From Ignavibacteriales bacterium (GTDB lineage Bacteria > Bacteroidota > Ignavibacteria > Ignavibacteriales > Ignavibacteriaceae): a stretch of DNA of 64,000 bases. Numbering within the stretch: the stretch's first letter is position 1; every line of letters begins with the position of its first letter. The position numbers were made by a program, and so were the translations under genes. The notes below the pieces were generated by a model. It did not search any database. It was not told where the DNA came from and saw only the letters and a program-made list of their open reading frames with translations. Positions 53,613 to 62,761 of the stretch are shown in pieces. The DNA is taken from contig JADJEI010000001.1 in the NCBI GenBank assembly GCA_016709155.1, forward strand, positions 1,922,001 to 1,986,000, read 5' to 3'.

Positions 53613-56600
53613 TTATTTGTTAAAGAAAGAAAGCAGCCTTGATTGATTTGATATTTTACCTATAAACTTTACTGTTGTGCCTTTATTCAAAACCGATTTC
53701 ATTTTAATTTTGCCCCCGATTGCCTCCGCACGATTGCTCATATTTGTCAATCCATTTCCGTTTGAAACGGCTTGCATGTCAAAGCCGATTCCATTATCAA
53801 CCAAATTTATCTCCAAAACATCGCTGTGAAAATTTACATCTAAAAAGATGTTCGAGCACTTACTGTGTTTGATCGCATTATTTATTGATTCTTTAAATAT
53901 CAGAAATAAATTTTGCCTGTATTCCATTTGAAGTTTTATGTCTTTTATTTTTTCAAGATTACTTGTTTTAAAAGAAATCCCCAAATTGTACAGCGGCTCT
54001 TTGTAAGTATCTTTTAACCTAAGAATTAAATCATAGAGCGAATCGCGTTTTGGATTTACCATCCAGACTATATCACTCTCATATTTGTCAACGAGTGTTC
54101 TTGCTGTATCACTAATAAGTTGAAGTTCTTCAGAAAGGTTGACGGAATTCTTCAAGTTGTTTTTTGCAGCAACTTCACTAAGAATTGAAATCTCAGTCAA
54201 ACCTGATCCAACATTATCATGAAGATCTGCAGCAAGTTTTGATTTTAATTTTTCGATAGCTAAAAGATTATTAACCCTAATCGTGCTTACATAATAGATG
54301 GCTGCAGCAGCAGTAATAATTAATAGCAAAGAGAACCACCATGTCCGCCAAAAGGGAGGAGTAATAATTATGCTTATTGTGGCGGTATTCTCGCTCCATA
54401 CATTATCGTTGTTTGAACCTTTAACTTCAAATGTATATTTCCCTGGAGGAAGATTGGTATAGTTAGCAAATCTCATTGAGGCATCAACAGAATTCCATTC
54501 TTCTTCCAGCCCTTGCAATCTGTATTGATAATTATTATCAGAGGGATTGGTATAATCAAGAGATGCAAATTCAAATGTGAGGAAATTCTCGTTATATTTT
54601 AATTGCAGTGATTTTTTTTCGCCTTTAACAAGCTTATTCAAAATTCTTACTGAGGTAATTACAATCGGGGGTTTATACGGGTTATCTTTAATACTATCCG
54701 GGAAAAAATAATTTACTCCGTTGATTCCACCAAAAAACATTTCGCCAAGCTTGCTTTCATAATACGCCCCCCCGCTAAATTCCATACTTTGCAGTCCATC
54801 CTGAAGATCATAATGTGAAAAGAACTGATCACGAATTCCAAATTTATAAATACCATCATCAGTACTCATCCATAAATTGGAATGATTATCTTCAAGAATG
54901 CCATAAACTACAGAGCTGTTCAGACCTTCATCTTTCGAGAAATTAAAAAACTTCCCGCTCTTCCTATCGAATTTATTTAAGCCGCCTCCAAATGTTCCTA
55001 TCCAGAGATTGCCATCTTCATCTTCGTAAATGGACATAACCCTGTCATCACTCAATGAATTTTTGTCAGCCTGATTGTGCTGGAAATGATAAAATTTTTC
55101 ACTAACAGGATCGAATTTATTTAGACCCCCACCAAATGTAGCTATCCAAAAAATACCTTGTTTGTCTTTGTATATTTTATAAATACGGTTATCACTTATA
55201 CTAAATTGATTATTCGGATCGTGTATGTATCTTTTAAAAAAGACACCGCTTCGCCCCTCACCCTGTTGTACAATTAATTTATTCAAGCCGCCGCCAAAGG
55301 TCCCAATCCAGATAACAGAATTGTTATCGTATAAAATATCCTGCACTTGATTTGAACCTATTGAAGTTTCTTCTTCAGGGTTATTCTTAAAAGCTGTGAA
55401 TGTTTTAGTTTTCTTGTTGAACTTCACCAATCCGCCGGAATAAGTTCCAATCCAAAGATTATCAGCATCATCTTCTTCGAGCGAGCGAATATGATTATCA
55501 CTTAGTGAATTAGAATTATGTTCGTCAAATAAGTAATGCGAAAATTTATTTTCAGACCGGTGATAATAATTCAATCCACCGCGATATGTTCCGAACCAAA
55601 AATTATTATTTCTATCTTCATGAATTGCCCAAATTACATTATCGTTTAGGCTGTTCATTTCACCGGGTTTATTTCTAAGTATATTAAACTTTGCGTTATT
55701 CATTTCAAGTCTGCTAATACCTTCACCGACATGAGTCCCAATCCATAGTATCCCTGACCTATCCTGATAAAGAGAGATAACATCATTATCAACTAAAGAA
55801 TTATCATTATTAGGATCATTTACAAAGTGCCTGAAACTATTTGAAGAAAAATCAAATCTATCAAGTCCCCCCCCAAGTGTTCCAAACCAGTAATAGTTAT
55901 CAGAGGTTTGGGTGATTGCCATTACAGTATTATTGCAAAGGCAATTGGAAGTATTCTCTTCTAATCGAAAGTGTTTGAAAGAAATGTTACGAGAATCAGA
56001 AATTTTTAATGATGCAGAGAGAAAATTAACACCTCCGAAATAAGTACCGATCCAAAGATTATCTTTATTATCAAGGTAGAGGGAAATTATTTTATCATCA
56101 GAAATGGAATTTATATTTTGTTTTGAATGTTGGAAGGAGGAAAATTCATAGCCGCCGTTATTATCAGGAATAATTTTATTTAATCCGCCGCCAAATGTTG
56201 CGATCCAAATTGAATTGTTCTCATCAACTACGATTTTAGTAATTCTATTATGGGAAAGCGTTCCTTTATTATTTTCCTGAAAAAAGAAGTGCTGCTTCTC
56301 ACCGGTTTTTTTATTGAATCGAAAAACACCCTTCCCCCACGTGCCAATCCATAAGTAGTTACTATTATCTTCTGCAATAGATGTAATCGTGTTGGTCAGG
56401 TTTCGAGAAAACACTATCGGGTATTCATAATAATCATTTAAACCTGAAGCCGGCAGCTCATTTTTATCTGTAATAAAAAATCGTTTAAATGTTTCATTAT
56501 CTCTATTCAACAGATTAATATTACCGTCAACTGTCCCCACCCAAAGTTCGCCGCTTCTTCCTTCCATCATTGAAGTAATTCCGCTGCTCGAAATAGAATT

Positions 56601-56855
56601 TTTATCATTTGGATTATTAGAATAAACAGTAAAATTATAACCATCATATTTATTTAAACCATTCACGGTTGCAAACCAGATGTATCCTATTTTATCTTGA
56701 AGAATTTCAACAATTGTGCTCTGCGAAAGCCCGTCTTCAATTTTAAGCTGCTTGAAAATATAATCACCCATGGAATTACTTTTGGGTGAATATGCAAAGC
56801 AAATTCCGAAGACAGAAATTATTAGTGCGGCTAATATGTTTGAGAAGAATTTCAT
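53613..56855 (-). CDS. Propeller-type sensor histidine kinase (14 repeats, HisKA_3)
   Basis: The 1080-residue protein has a signal anchor, then about 14 beta-propeller repeats with the LWIGTxxGGLNKF pattern (I count 13 clear plus one degenerate FFGGINGVNYF), enough for two seven-bladed propellers. A Y_Y_Y domain (FASLDYTNPSDNNYQYRLQGLEEEWN) follows, then one transmembrane helix (about residue 840), and a cytoplasmic HisKA_3 kinase with the phosphorylated histidine in AADLHDNVGSGLTEI and the ATP-binding blocks FKESINNAIKHS and DNGIGFD. It is related to the sensors that detect sugars in Bacteroidota, but those usually carry their own DNA-binding part, which is absent here. The LuxR regulator downstream probably replaces it. 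Confidence 0.92.
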   Translation of the reverse strand: MKFFSNILAALIISVFGICFAYSPKSNSMGDYIFKQLKIEDGLSQSTIVEILQDKIGYIWFATVNGLNKYDGYNFTVYSNNPNDKNSISSSGITSMMEGRSGELWVGTVDGNINLLNRDNETFKRFFITDKNELPASGLNDYYEYPIVFSRNLTNTITSIAEDNSNYLWIGTWGKGVFRFNKKTGEKQHFFFQENNKGTLSHNRITKIVVDENNSIWIATFGGGLNKIIPDNNGGYEFSSFQHSKQNINSISDDKIISLYLDNKDNLWIGTYFGGVNFLSASLKISDSRNISFKHFRLEENTSNCLCNNTVMAITQTSDNYYWFGTLGGGLDRFDFSSNSFRHFVNDPNNDNSLVDNDVISLYQDRSGILWIGTHVGEGISRLEMNNAKFNILRNKPGEMNSLNDNVIWAIHEDRNNNFWFGTYRGGLNYYHRSENKFSHYLFDEHNSNSLSDNHIRSLEEDDADNLWIGTYSGGLVKFNKKTKTFTAFKNNPEEETSIGSNQVQDILYDNNSVIWIGTFGGGLNKLIVQQGEGRSGVFFKRYIHDPNNQFSISDNRIYKIYKDKQGIFWIATFGGGLNKFDPVSEKFYHFQHNQADKNSLSDDRVMSIYEDEDGNLWIGTFGGGLNKFDRKSGKFFNFSKDEGLNSSVVYGILEDNHSNLWMSTDDGIYKFGIRDQFFSHYDLQDGLQSMEFSGGAYYESKLGEMFFGGINGVNYFFPDSIKDNPYKPPIVITSVRILNKLVKGEKKSLQLKYNENFLTFEFASLDYTNPSDNNYQYRLQGLEEEWNSVDASMRFANYTNLPPGKYTFEVKGSNNDNVWSENTATISIIITPPFWRTWWFSLLLIITAAAAIYYVSTIRVNNLLAIEKLKSKLAADLHDNVGSGLTEISILSEVAAKNNLKNSVNLSEELQLISDTARTLVDKYESDIVWMVNPKRDSLYDLILRLKDTYKEPLYNLGISFKTSNLEKIKDIKLQMEYRQNLFLIFKESINNAIKHSKCSNIFLDVNFHSDVLEINLVDNGIGFDMQAVSNGNGLTNMSNRAEAIGGKIKMKSVLNKGTTVKFIGKISNQSRLLSFFNK

Positions 56856-56991
56856 TTTGATAGTTCGTAAAGCTGATTTTGATTTGCTTCAAAGATATGA
56901 TTGATAGCGCTTCTTATCAAGCATAATAATTATAGCATAAAAGAGTAATTATTATTAGAAATTTATAATCCATAGAGATTTACCAACTAAA

Positions 56992-57633
56992 CTAAAAATC
57001 AATAAGTTTGTTCTGAATTACGTATTGAGTTAATTCAACATTGGATTTAAGATTGATCTTTTCAAACACACGGTTTCGGTAGGAATAGACTGTGTGAATA
57101 CTAATGCTTAACTCTTCAGAAATCTCCTCAGCACTTTTACCTGCTGCTATCATGCACATAATTTGGAATTCCCTATCAGAGAGATTTTCGTGAGGCAGGG
57201 GTTTAGATTTGTGCGTGATATCAATAGCGAGTTTTGCGGCAAGAGCATCGTTAATATATTTATTGCCCGAAACAATTTTCCGGATTGCAATTACTAATTC
57301 TGCCGGAGCACTAACTTTTTTTAAATACCCATCAGCTCCGGCTTTTATCGCGCGAAGTCCATATTGTTCCTCGCTGAACATACTTAAAATTAATACCGGT
57401 AGATCAGGATAAAAACTTTTTAAAATTTTTAAAACTTCTAACCCGTTTTTACCTGGCATATTTATATCTAAAATGATAATACTGAAATTATTTTTTTTAA
57501 CTCTTAAGATTTCAAGCAGTTCGGTGCCATCTTTTGCTTCGGCAGAGACGCACATATCTTTCTCTTCTGCCACTATTTGCTTAAGCCCTTCCCGTACAAT
57601 GGCATGATCATCGGCAATGAGAATGTTAATCAT
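56992..57633 (-). CDS. LuxR/NarL-type response regulator
   Basis: The product from this ATG (MINILIADDHAIVREGL) is 213 residues: a receiver with the acceptor Asp in IILDINMPGKNGLEVL and a LuxR-type HTH (LSDREFQIMCMIAAGKSAEEISEELSISIHTVYSYRNRVFEKINL). The open frame extends 11 codons further upstream but that part is inside the kinase gene and not family sequence. The start overlaps the kinase stop by 8 bases (ATGATTAA), so the two are translated together. Likely partner of that PAS kinase. Confidence 0.93.
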   Translation of the reverse strand: MINILIADDHAIVREGLKQIVAEEKDMCVSAEAKDGTELLEILRVKKNNFSIIILDINMPGKNGLEVLKILKSFYPDLPVLILSMFSEEQYGLRAIKAGADGYLKKVSAPAELVIAIRKIVSGNKYINDALAAKLAIDITHKSKPLPHENLSDREFQIMCMIAAGKSAEEISEELSISIHTVYSYRNRVFEKINLKSNVELTQYVIQNKLIDF

Positions 57634-59113
57634 TTTTATTTTCCAGTTTGCTGTAAGGTATTTCAACTCTTACTTTTGTGCCCTTTCCGGGAAAGCCTTC
57701 AATATAAACAGAACCGCCGAAAAGCATTGCACGTTCTTTCATTCCCAAAATTCCCAGCGATTGAACAGCATTTAATTGAGTTTCAGAAATCCCTCCGCCA
57801 TTATCAATGATTTCAAGAATAAGATTTGATTTTTCAATTTTTAAAATGATATGAACAATCGAAGCATTAGCATGCCTTGCAACATTGGTTAAAGCTTCCT
57901 GAAAAATTCTAAATACTGCAGTAGATTTTTCATTGTCAAGAATAATTTCATCTGAAGGAAAAATAAATTCACTTTGAATCCCCATCCTTTCGCTGAGTTC
58001 CTGGCTTTGCCATTCAATCGCCGCAACAAGTCCAAGCTCATCTAATATTCCGGGTCTAAGTTTCGCACAAATTTTTTGCACGGTCTCAACCGTTTGATCA
58101 ATCAGGATCGAGACTGAATCAAACTTATCTTTTAATGGTTGTTGATCCTCGTTTAATTTTTTTGAAAGAAGAGAAATCTGAATTTTGAGCACAGTCAACA
58201 CTTGTCCGAGTTCGTCATGAATTTCTCTTGCAATCATTGTTCTTTCTTCTTCGCGAACAGATTGAAGATGAGAGGCGAGGTCTCTTAATGTTTTGCTTGT
58301 TCGCTTAAGTTTTTCATCAGCTATTTTTCTTTCAGTAATATCTCTGGCAACAGAAAGGATAGTTTGTTTGGAATTATACTGAAACAGATGTGCGCTTATT
58401 TCAACAGGAAAAGTTCGTCTGTCCTTTGCACGATGCACCAGTTCAAAGATTACATCTTTAACAGAAAAAAGTTTTTCCATTACAGAAGTATATTCATTTA
58501 TAATTTGCGGCGGGATAATTGCCGAAGGACTTAGCATCAAGAATTCCTCACGCTGGTAGCCGAGCCTTTCGCAGGCGACATCGTTAACTTCAATAAATCT
58601 TCCATAAGAACTTCCCTGCTCAAGTTGAATGACAAACACGGCATCGTTTGTGTTGTTAAAAAGCATCCGGTAACGTTTTTCACTTTCCTTGATTTCCAAT
58701 TCTGTTTTTTTTCGTGCGGTAACATTCTTAATGATGCTGAGAGTTACTTTATCTCCATCGGGTAATTGCAGAAAAGAATTGGAAAAATCGAACCATACCT
58801 TATCGTTGTTTAGAAGGGTATTCTCTCGTTCAAAATGAGTGCGCATTTTATTATTAATAAAATCTTCACGATAAACTTTAAGAACATCTTCTCTTTCCGA
58901 CGGGTGATAAACATCGGAAAATAATTTACCGATAAGATATTCTTTTTCAAGATTTACCATTTTGCAGTATGGCTGATTAACCATAATAATATTTCCATGC
59001 CCATCAATCAGCCGCAATCCATCTACCGAGCATTCCCAAATCAAGTCTAATAGTTCGGTGGATTTATTAATCAGCTCATTCATTTTATTTTTGCTCAAGA
59101 ATGGTTTCAACAA
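57626..59113 (-). CDS. Soluble PAS-PAS histidine kinase (HisKA_3)
   Basis: The 495-residue protein has no membrane segment. The better start is the ATG at residue 11 (MNELINKSTELLDLIW). Two PAS domains (about 15-135 and 145-265) precede a HisKA_3 dimer-phosphotransfer domain with the histidine in IAREIHDELGQVLTVLK and an ATPase domain with FRIFQEALTNVARHA and IIDNGGGI. The order MFS transporter, kinase, LuxR regulator (all minus strand, 16 and minus 8 base gaps) points to one operon and suggests the transporter or its substrate feeds the kinase. Confidence 0.9.
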   Translation of the reverse strand: MLKPFLSKNKMNELINKSTELLDLIWECSVDGLRLIDGHGNIIMVNQPYCKMVNLEKEYLIGKLFSDVYHPSEREDVLKVYREDFINNKMRTHFERENTLLNNDKVWFDFSNSFLQLPDGDKVTLSIIKNVTARKKTELEIKESEKRYRMLFNNTNDAVFVIQLEQGSSYGRFIEVNDVACERLGYQREEFLMLSPSAIIPPQIINEYTSVMEKLFSVKDVIFELVHRAKDRRTFPVEISAHLFQYNSKQTILSVARDITERKIADEKLKRTSKTLRDLASHLQSVREEERTMIAREIHDELGQVLTVLKIQISLLSKKLNEDQQPLKDKFDSVSILIDQTVETVQKICAKLRPGILDELGLVAAIEWQSQELSERMGIQSEFIFPSDEIILDNEKSTAVFRIFQEALTNVARHANASIVHIILKIEKSNLILEIIDNGGGISETQLNAVQSLGILGMKERAMLFGGSVYIEGFPGKGTKVRVEIPYSKLENKND

Positions 59114-59129
59114 TTACTTCTTTAAAAAT

Positions 59130-60737
59130 TTATTCGCCATCTTTTAATTTGAAACCTTTCATCATCCATTTCCTTGCAAGTATTAATCCGATTGGAGAAG
59201 TAATAGCAATAAGACCATAAATCAACCACATAAATTCAGTATTCATTTTAGATGGGTCAACATCTTTCGGGCAATATTGAGTAAGCACCCACCCTGAATA
59301 AAAGCCTGTAAGGACTTTTGTAAGGAACCACGGAAATTGTCCCACACCCATATAAAGCCCGGTCATATTTTTAGGAGCTACTTCGGCGATCCATTGCAGG
59401 AATCGCGGCTGCCACATTGATTCACCAATTGTCATTATTAAAACATAGAGCAAAAACAGGTACATGTTCGGACCAACTGTAAGCAGAAATGTTGGCACTG
59501 ACATAACTATTGTACCATAAATCATCATCTTATAAACGTTCGCTTTCGAAGTTAAGCCCGCAACAATGGGTGCAAGAATAAAAACTAAAATTGGATTTAG
59601 GTTAGAAAATATTTCAAAGTAATCACTCACCACCGAGCCTTTAAATGCACGATCAAGATAGTAAGGAATTGTAAGCCAGTTGTGTGCGAATAAGGTTTGC
59701 ACCGGTATAAGCATGAAGATAAAAAATGCAAATCTTTTATCTCGAAATGGATGCTCGGGTCTTTTCCTGAGAAATTCAATAACTGCTAAAACAAATGCGA
59801 GTAAAGAAAGGACAAAAAAGAAATCAATATTTACGGCTAATCCCAAAAGATTAAAACTAAAAAAGAAATTTGCCGGATTGTTAAAACCAAAGCCGGACAG
59901 AAGAAATAATCCAAGTGTAATTAAAGCGTAAATAATTAATGGCAGATTATTTATTTTCAATTTTTCCTGTTTCGCTTCATTTTCACTAGGTTGATTTGCT
60001 TCTGCTTTTATTGATGCCACTGCATCCTGATCATTTTTTTTACTCAACAACAAAGCAGTTATGATGAGCGATATAGCGGTTAATCCAACATAAACCCAAA
60101 AAACTGCAGTCAAGCCGTTCGGGGGAAATGAAGATTCAAAAGTTTGGCGTGTAAAAGATGAAATAAATCCTGAAAGGAATGCGCCAAGATTCATCAGTCC
60201 GTAAATTACTGCATAACCCATTGCTGCGGTTTGAGGAGTTGTGTAGCGTTTAACTCCGGCATAAGCAGCAGGCTGATACAAACCATAGAACATCACCATG
60301 ACAAATAATCCACCGATCATTGAGAAAAACATTGGCGACCACAAACCATTTGAGAGGGGGAGAGTTCCGGAAAGGGAGATTAAAACACGTCCAACAAGCA
60401 TTCCGACAAATGCAAGCAGCAAAGAATTTCTTACACCAAGTTTATCGGAGAAACCACCAAATAGCAGCATCGAAAAAGTAATCCCTCCTGTTACAAAACT
60501 ATAAACAAGACTTGATTGTGTGTCAATTAAATCCACATTTTCAGAACCAAACTTTCCAAGTATCGTCAATATTCCAAAGTAAACTAATCCTTCGATAATG
60601 TATGGAATGTTAACTCCCCAAAGTGCTCTCGGTGCTTTAACAAATGCTATGAAAGTTTCTTTTAATTCTTTGAATGATTCTTTGATTACTTCAGAGAATG
60701 ACTTTTTAACATGCTCTTCAGGGTTTGTTGACGGCAT
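59130..60737 (-). CDS. Major facilitator superfamily transporter (POT-like)
   Basis: The 535-residue protein has about 12 transmembrane helices, a soluble N-terminal segment of some 45 residues and a charged central loop (KKNDQDAVASIKAEANQPSE). The GGFSDKLGVRNSLLLAFVG block is the MFS signature between helices 2 and 3, and ALWGVNIPYIIEGLVYFGIL opens the first helix much as in POT/peptide transporters. The substrate is not evident. It is the first gene of the presumed MFS-kinase-regulator operon. Confidence 0.82.
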   Translation of the reverse strand: MPSTNPEEHVKKSFSEVIKESFKELKETFIAFVKAPRALWGVNIPYIIEGLVYFGILTILGKFGSENVDLIDTQSSLVYSFVTGGITFSMLLFGGFSDKLGVRNSLLLAFVGMLVGRVLISLSGTLPLSNGLWSPMFFSMIGGLFVMVMFYGLYQPAAYAGVKRYTTPQTAAMGYAVIYGLMNLGAFLSGFISSFTRQTFESSFPPNGLTAVFWVYVGLTAISLIITALLLSKKNDQDAVASIKAEANQPSENEAKQEKLKINNLPLIIYALITLGLFLLSGFGFNNPANFFFSFNLLGLAVNIDFFFVLSLLAFVLAVIEFLRKRPEHPFRDKRFAFFIFMLIPVQTLFAHNWLTIPYYLDRAFKGSVVSDYFEIFSNLNPILVFILAPIVAGLTSKANVYKMMIYGTIVMSVPTFLLTVGPNMYLFLLYVLIMTIGESMWQPRFLQWIAEVAPKNMTGLYMGVGQFPWFLTKVLTGFYSGWVLTQYCPKDVDPSKMNTEFMWLIYGLIAITSPIGLILARKWMMKGFKLKDGE

Positions 60738-60877
60738 AATACGAGTTCCTTTTTTGATGAATATTATTTAGTGATGAAATAGTTATCAAGGTAAGAAAAT
60801 AAATTTGATTGACTTAGTTCAACTTCATAATTAAACAAGAAGTAAAATATTTGATTTTAACTTACAGAATAAATTTA

Positions 60878-62761
60878 TTATTCTGCAAACGGAACTGTGA
60901 AGGTAAAATTACTTCCGATTCCTAATTGACTTTCAACCTGAATTTTTCCACCATTCTTCTCAACAAATTCTTTTGAAAGAATTAATCCCAATCCCGTGCC
61001 TCTCTCTCCATCAGTGCCTTCACCGCGGACTTGAGCATCAAGTCTGAAAAGTTTTATTAAATCCTCCGCACTCATACCTTTGCCTGTATCAGCAATACTA
61101 ACAGCAGCCGAGCCGTTGTGGATACTCACGCTTATGGTGATGGTTCCATTATCAGGTGTAAATTTAATTGAATTATACAAAAGGTTTCGAAGAACAGTCT
61201 CTATCATATTAGCATCTGCGTATAAAGATTTATCAACAGAAATATTTTTAATAATATTTAATTTTTTCTTTTTGATAGCTTCGGCATAAAGATTTAAAAC
61301 ATTCTGCAAAGGATAGTCAATCTTAAAAATATTTTTATTCACAGTTAGTCTTCCGGTTTGAAGCCTTGCCCAATCAAGAAGGTTAGTCAAAAGATTATAA
61401 ACATTTTTAGCAGATCGGTGCAAACCACCCAACACTTCTTTAACTTCATCTTCGCTTAGTTCATCGTATGATTCGGAAAGATATTCGGAAAGCCCGAGCA
61501 ATGAATTGAAAGGGCTGCGAAGATCGTGGGAAATGATTGAGAAGAATTTATCTTTTGAAGCATTAAGCAGGCGAAGATTTTCTGCCAGTGCAGCAAGTTT
61601 TGACTCAGCTTCTTTTCTTGCCGTAATATCCTGAAATTGTACAATAAAAAATGATTGAGAATCTTGCATTTTAATTAGCGAAATACTCGTGACACACCAA
61701 ACAACTTTTTTTTGACTATTCAAATATCTGCATTCATAATTAAGATATTCTCCCTTTTCTAAAGTAAGCAGTTCATAGAATGATTTTTCAATCAAATCTC
61801 TATCTTTTTCAAAAGTTAGGTTCAGTAAATTAGATTGTAGTATTTCCGTTGAAGAATATAAAAGAGTATCACAAAAAGATTTATTTATTCGAATGAATGA
61901 GCCGTTAGGCTTAAGCATTGCCATGCCAATTCCCGCATTATCAAATGTCTTTCTGAAAATCTCTTCACTTTTCTTAATTGTTTCCTCATTGAGTTTACGG
62001 TTTGTAATATCTACAGCGGTCCCAAGGTAAAAGAAAGAATTATCCTTTGTGGAAATTTGTTTTTTAGATGCACACGAAACCCAAATTATGCTTCCATCTT
62101 TTTTTAAAACTTTAAGTTCGAACTCATCTCCCTCGTTATAAATTGGAACCTGGGAATTTATTATTTCTAATACCTTATTACGATCATCGGGATGAACTAA
62201 CGAAAGAAAATCTTCAACACTGTTTAAGGATTCTAAATCTGAATAACCTAATAGATGTTTCAAGCTGTCATCTGCAAAAAGCCTTTTTTCAGAAGGGTAA
62301 AATTCCCATATCCCCGTTTTGCCTGCACGAACAGCAAGCGCAAGACGCTGCTCACTTTGTTTTATTTTTAATTCCATTGCGTGCTTGAATAATGCAAGCT
62401 CCACAGTTCGCTCGAGTTCTTTGCTTTCGAAAGGCTTAATTAAATAACCAAAAGGCATAATTGCTTTCGCTTTCTGAAAAGTATTTTCGTCTGCATAAGA
62501 CGTGAGGAAAATAACCGGTATATTTATTTTGCCTTGAATTTTTTCAGCCGCTTCAATGCCATCTGTTTTGCCTTTAAGTTTGATGTCCATCAAAACAATA
62601 TCGGGTTTTAATTCTGAGGCAAACTTGAAAGCATCATCTGCATTATTAACAATTCTATTAACAATATAACCGCAGCTCTCAAGGCGTTTTTTAATATTAT
62701 TAGCAACGATTGTTTCATCTTCAACAACAAGAATATTTATCTTGTCTTTTAAATTATTCAT
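60878..62761 (-). CDS. Receiver-PAS-PAS histidine kinase
   Basis: The 627-residue soluble protein has an N-terminal receiver domain (INILVVEDETIVANNI, acceptor Asp in DIVLMDIKLKGKTDG), two PAS domains (about 135-260 and 262-385), a HisKA domain with the histidine in FFSIISHDLRSPFNSLLGL and an HATPase domain with NLLYNSIKFTPD and IADTGKGMS. The N-terminal receiver without a DNA-binding part is likely to be the target of the HisKA_2 kinase encoded just upstream, whose 3' end it overlaps by 4 bases. It would form a relay with no transcription factor in view. Confidence 0.92.
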   Translation of the reverse strand: MNNLKDKINILVVEDETIVANNIKKRLESCGYIVNRIVNNADDAFKFASELKPDIVLMDIKLKGKTDGIEAAEKIQGKINIPVIFLTSYADENTFQKAKAIMPFGYLIKPFESKELERTVELALFKHAMELKIKQSEQRLALAVRAGKTGIWEFYPSEKRLFADDSLKHLLGYSDLESLNSVEDFLSLVHPDDRNKVLEIINSQVPIYNEGDEFELKVLKKDGSIIWVSCASKKQISTKDNSFFYLGTAVDITNRKLNEETIKKSEEIFRKTFDNAGIGMAMLKPNGSFIRINKSFCDTLLYSSTEILQSNLLNLTFEKDRDLIEKSFYELLTLEKGEYLNYECRYLNSQKKVVWCVTSISLIKMQDSQSFFIVQFQDITARKEAESKLAALAENLRLLNASKDKFFSIISHDLRSPFNSLLGLSEYLSESYDELSEDEVKEVLGGLHRSAKNVYNLLTNLLDWARLQTGRLTVNKNIFKIDYPLQNVLNLYAEAIKKKKLNIIKNISVDKSLYADANMIETVLRNLLYNSIKFTPDNGTITISVSIHNGSAAVSIADTGKGMSAEDLIKLFRLDAQVRGEGTDGERGTGLGLILSKEFVEKNGGKIQVESQLGIGSNFTFTVPFAE

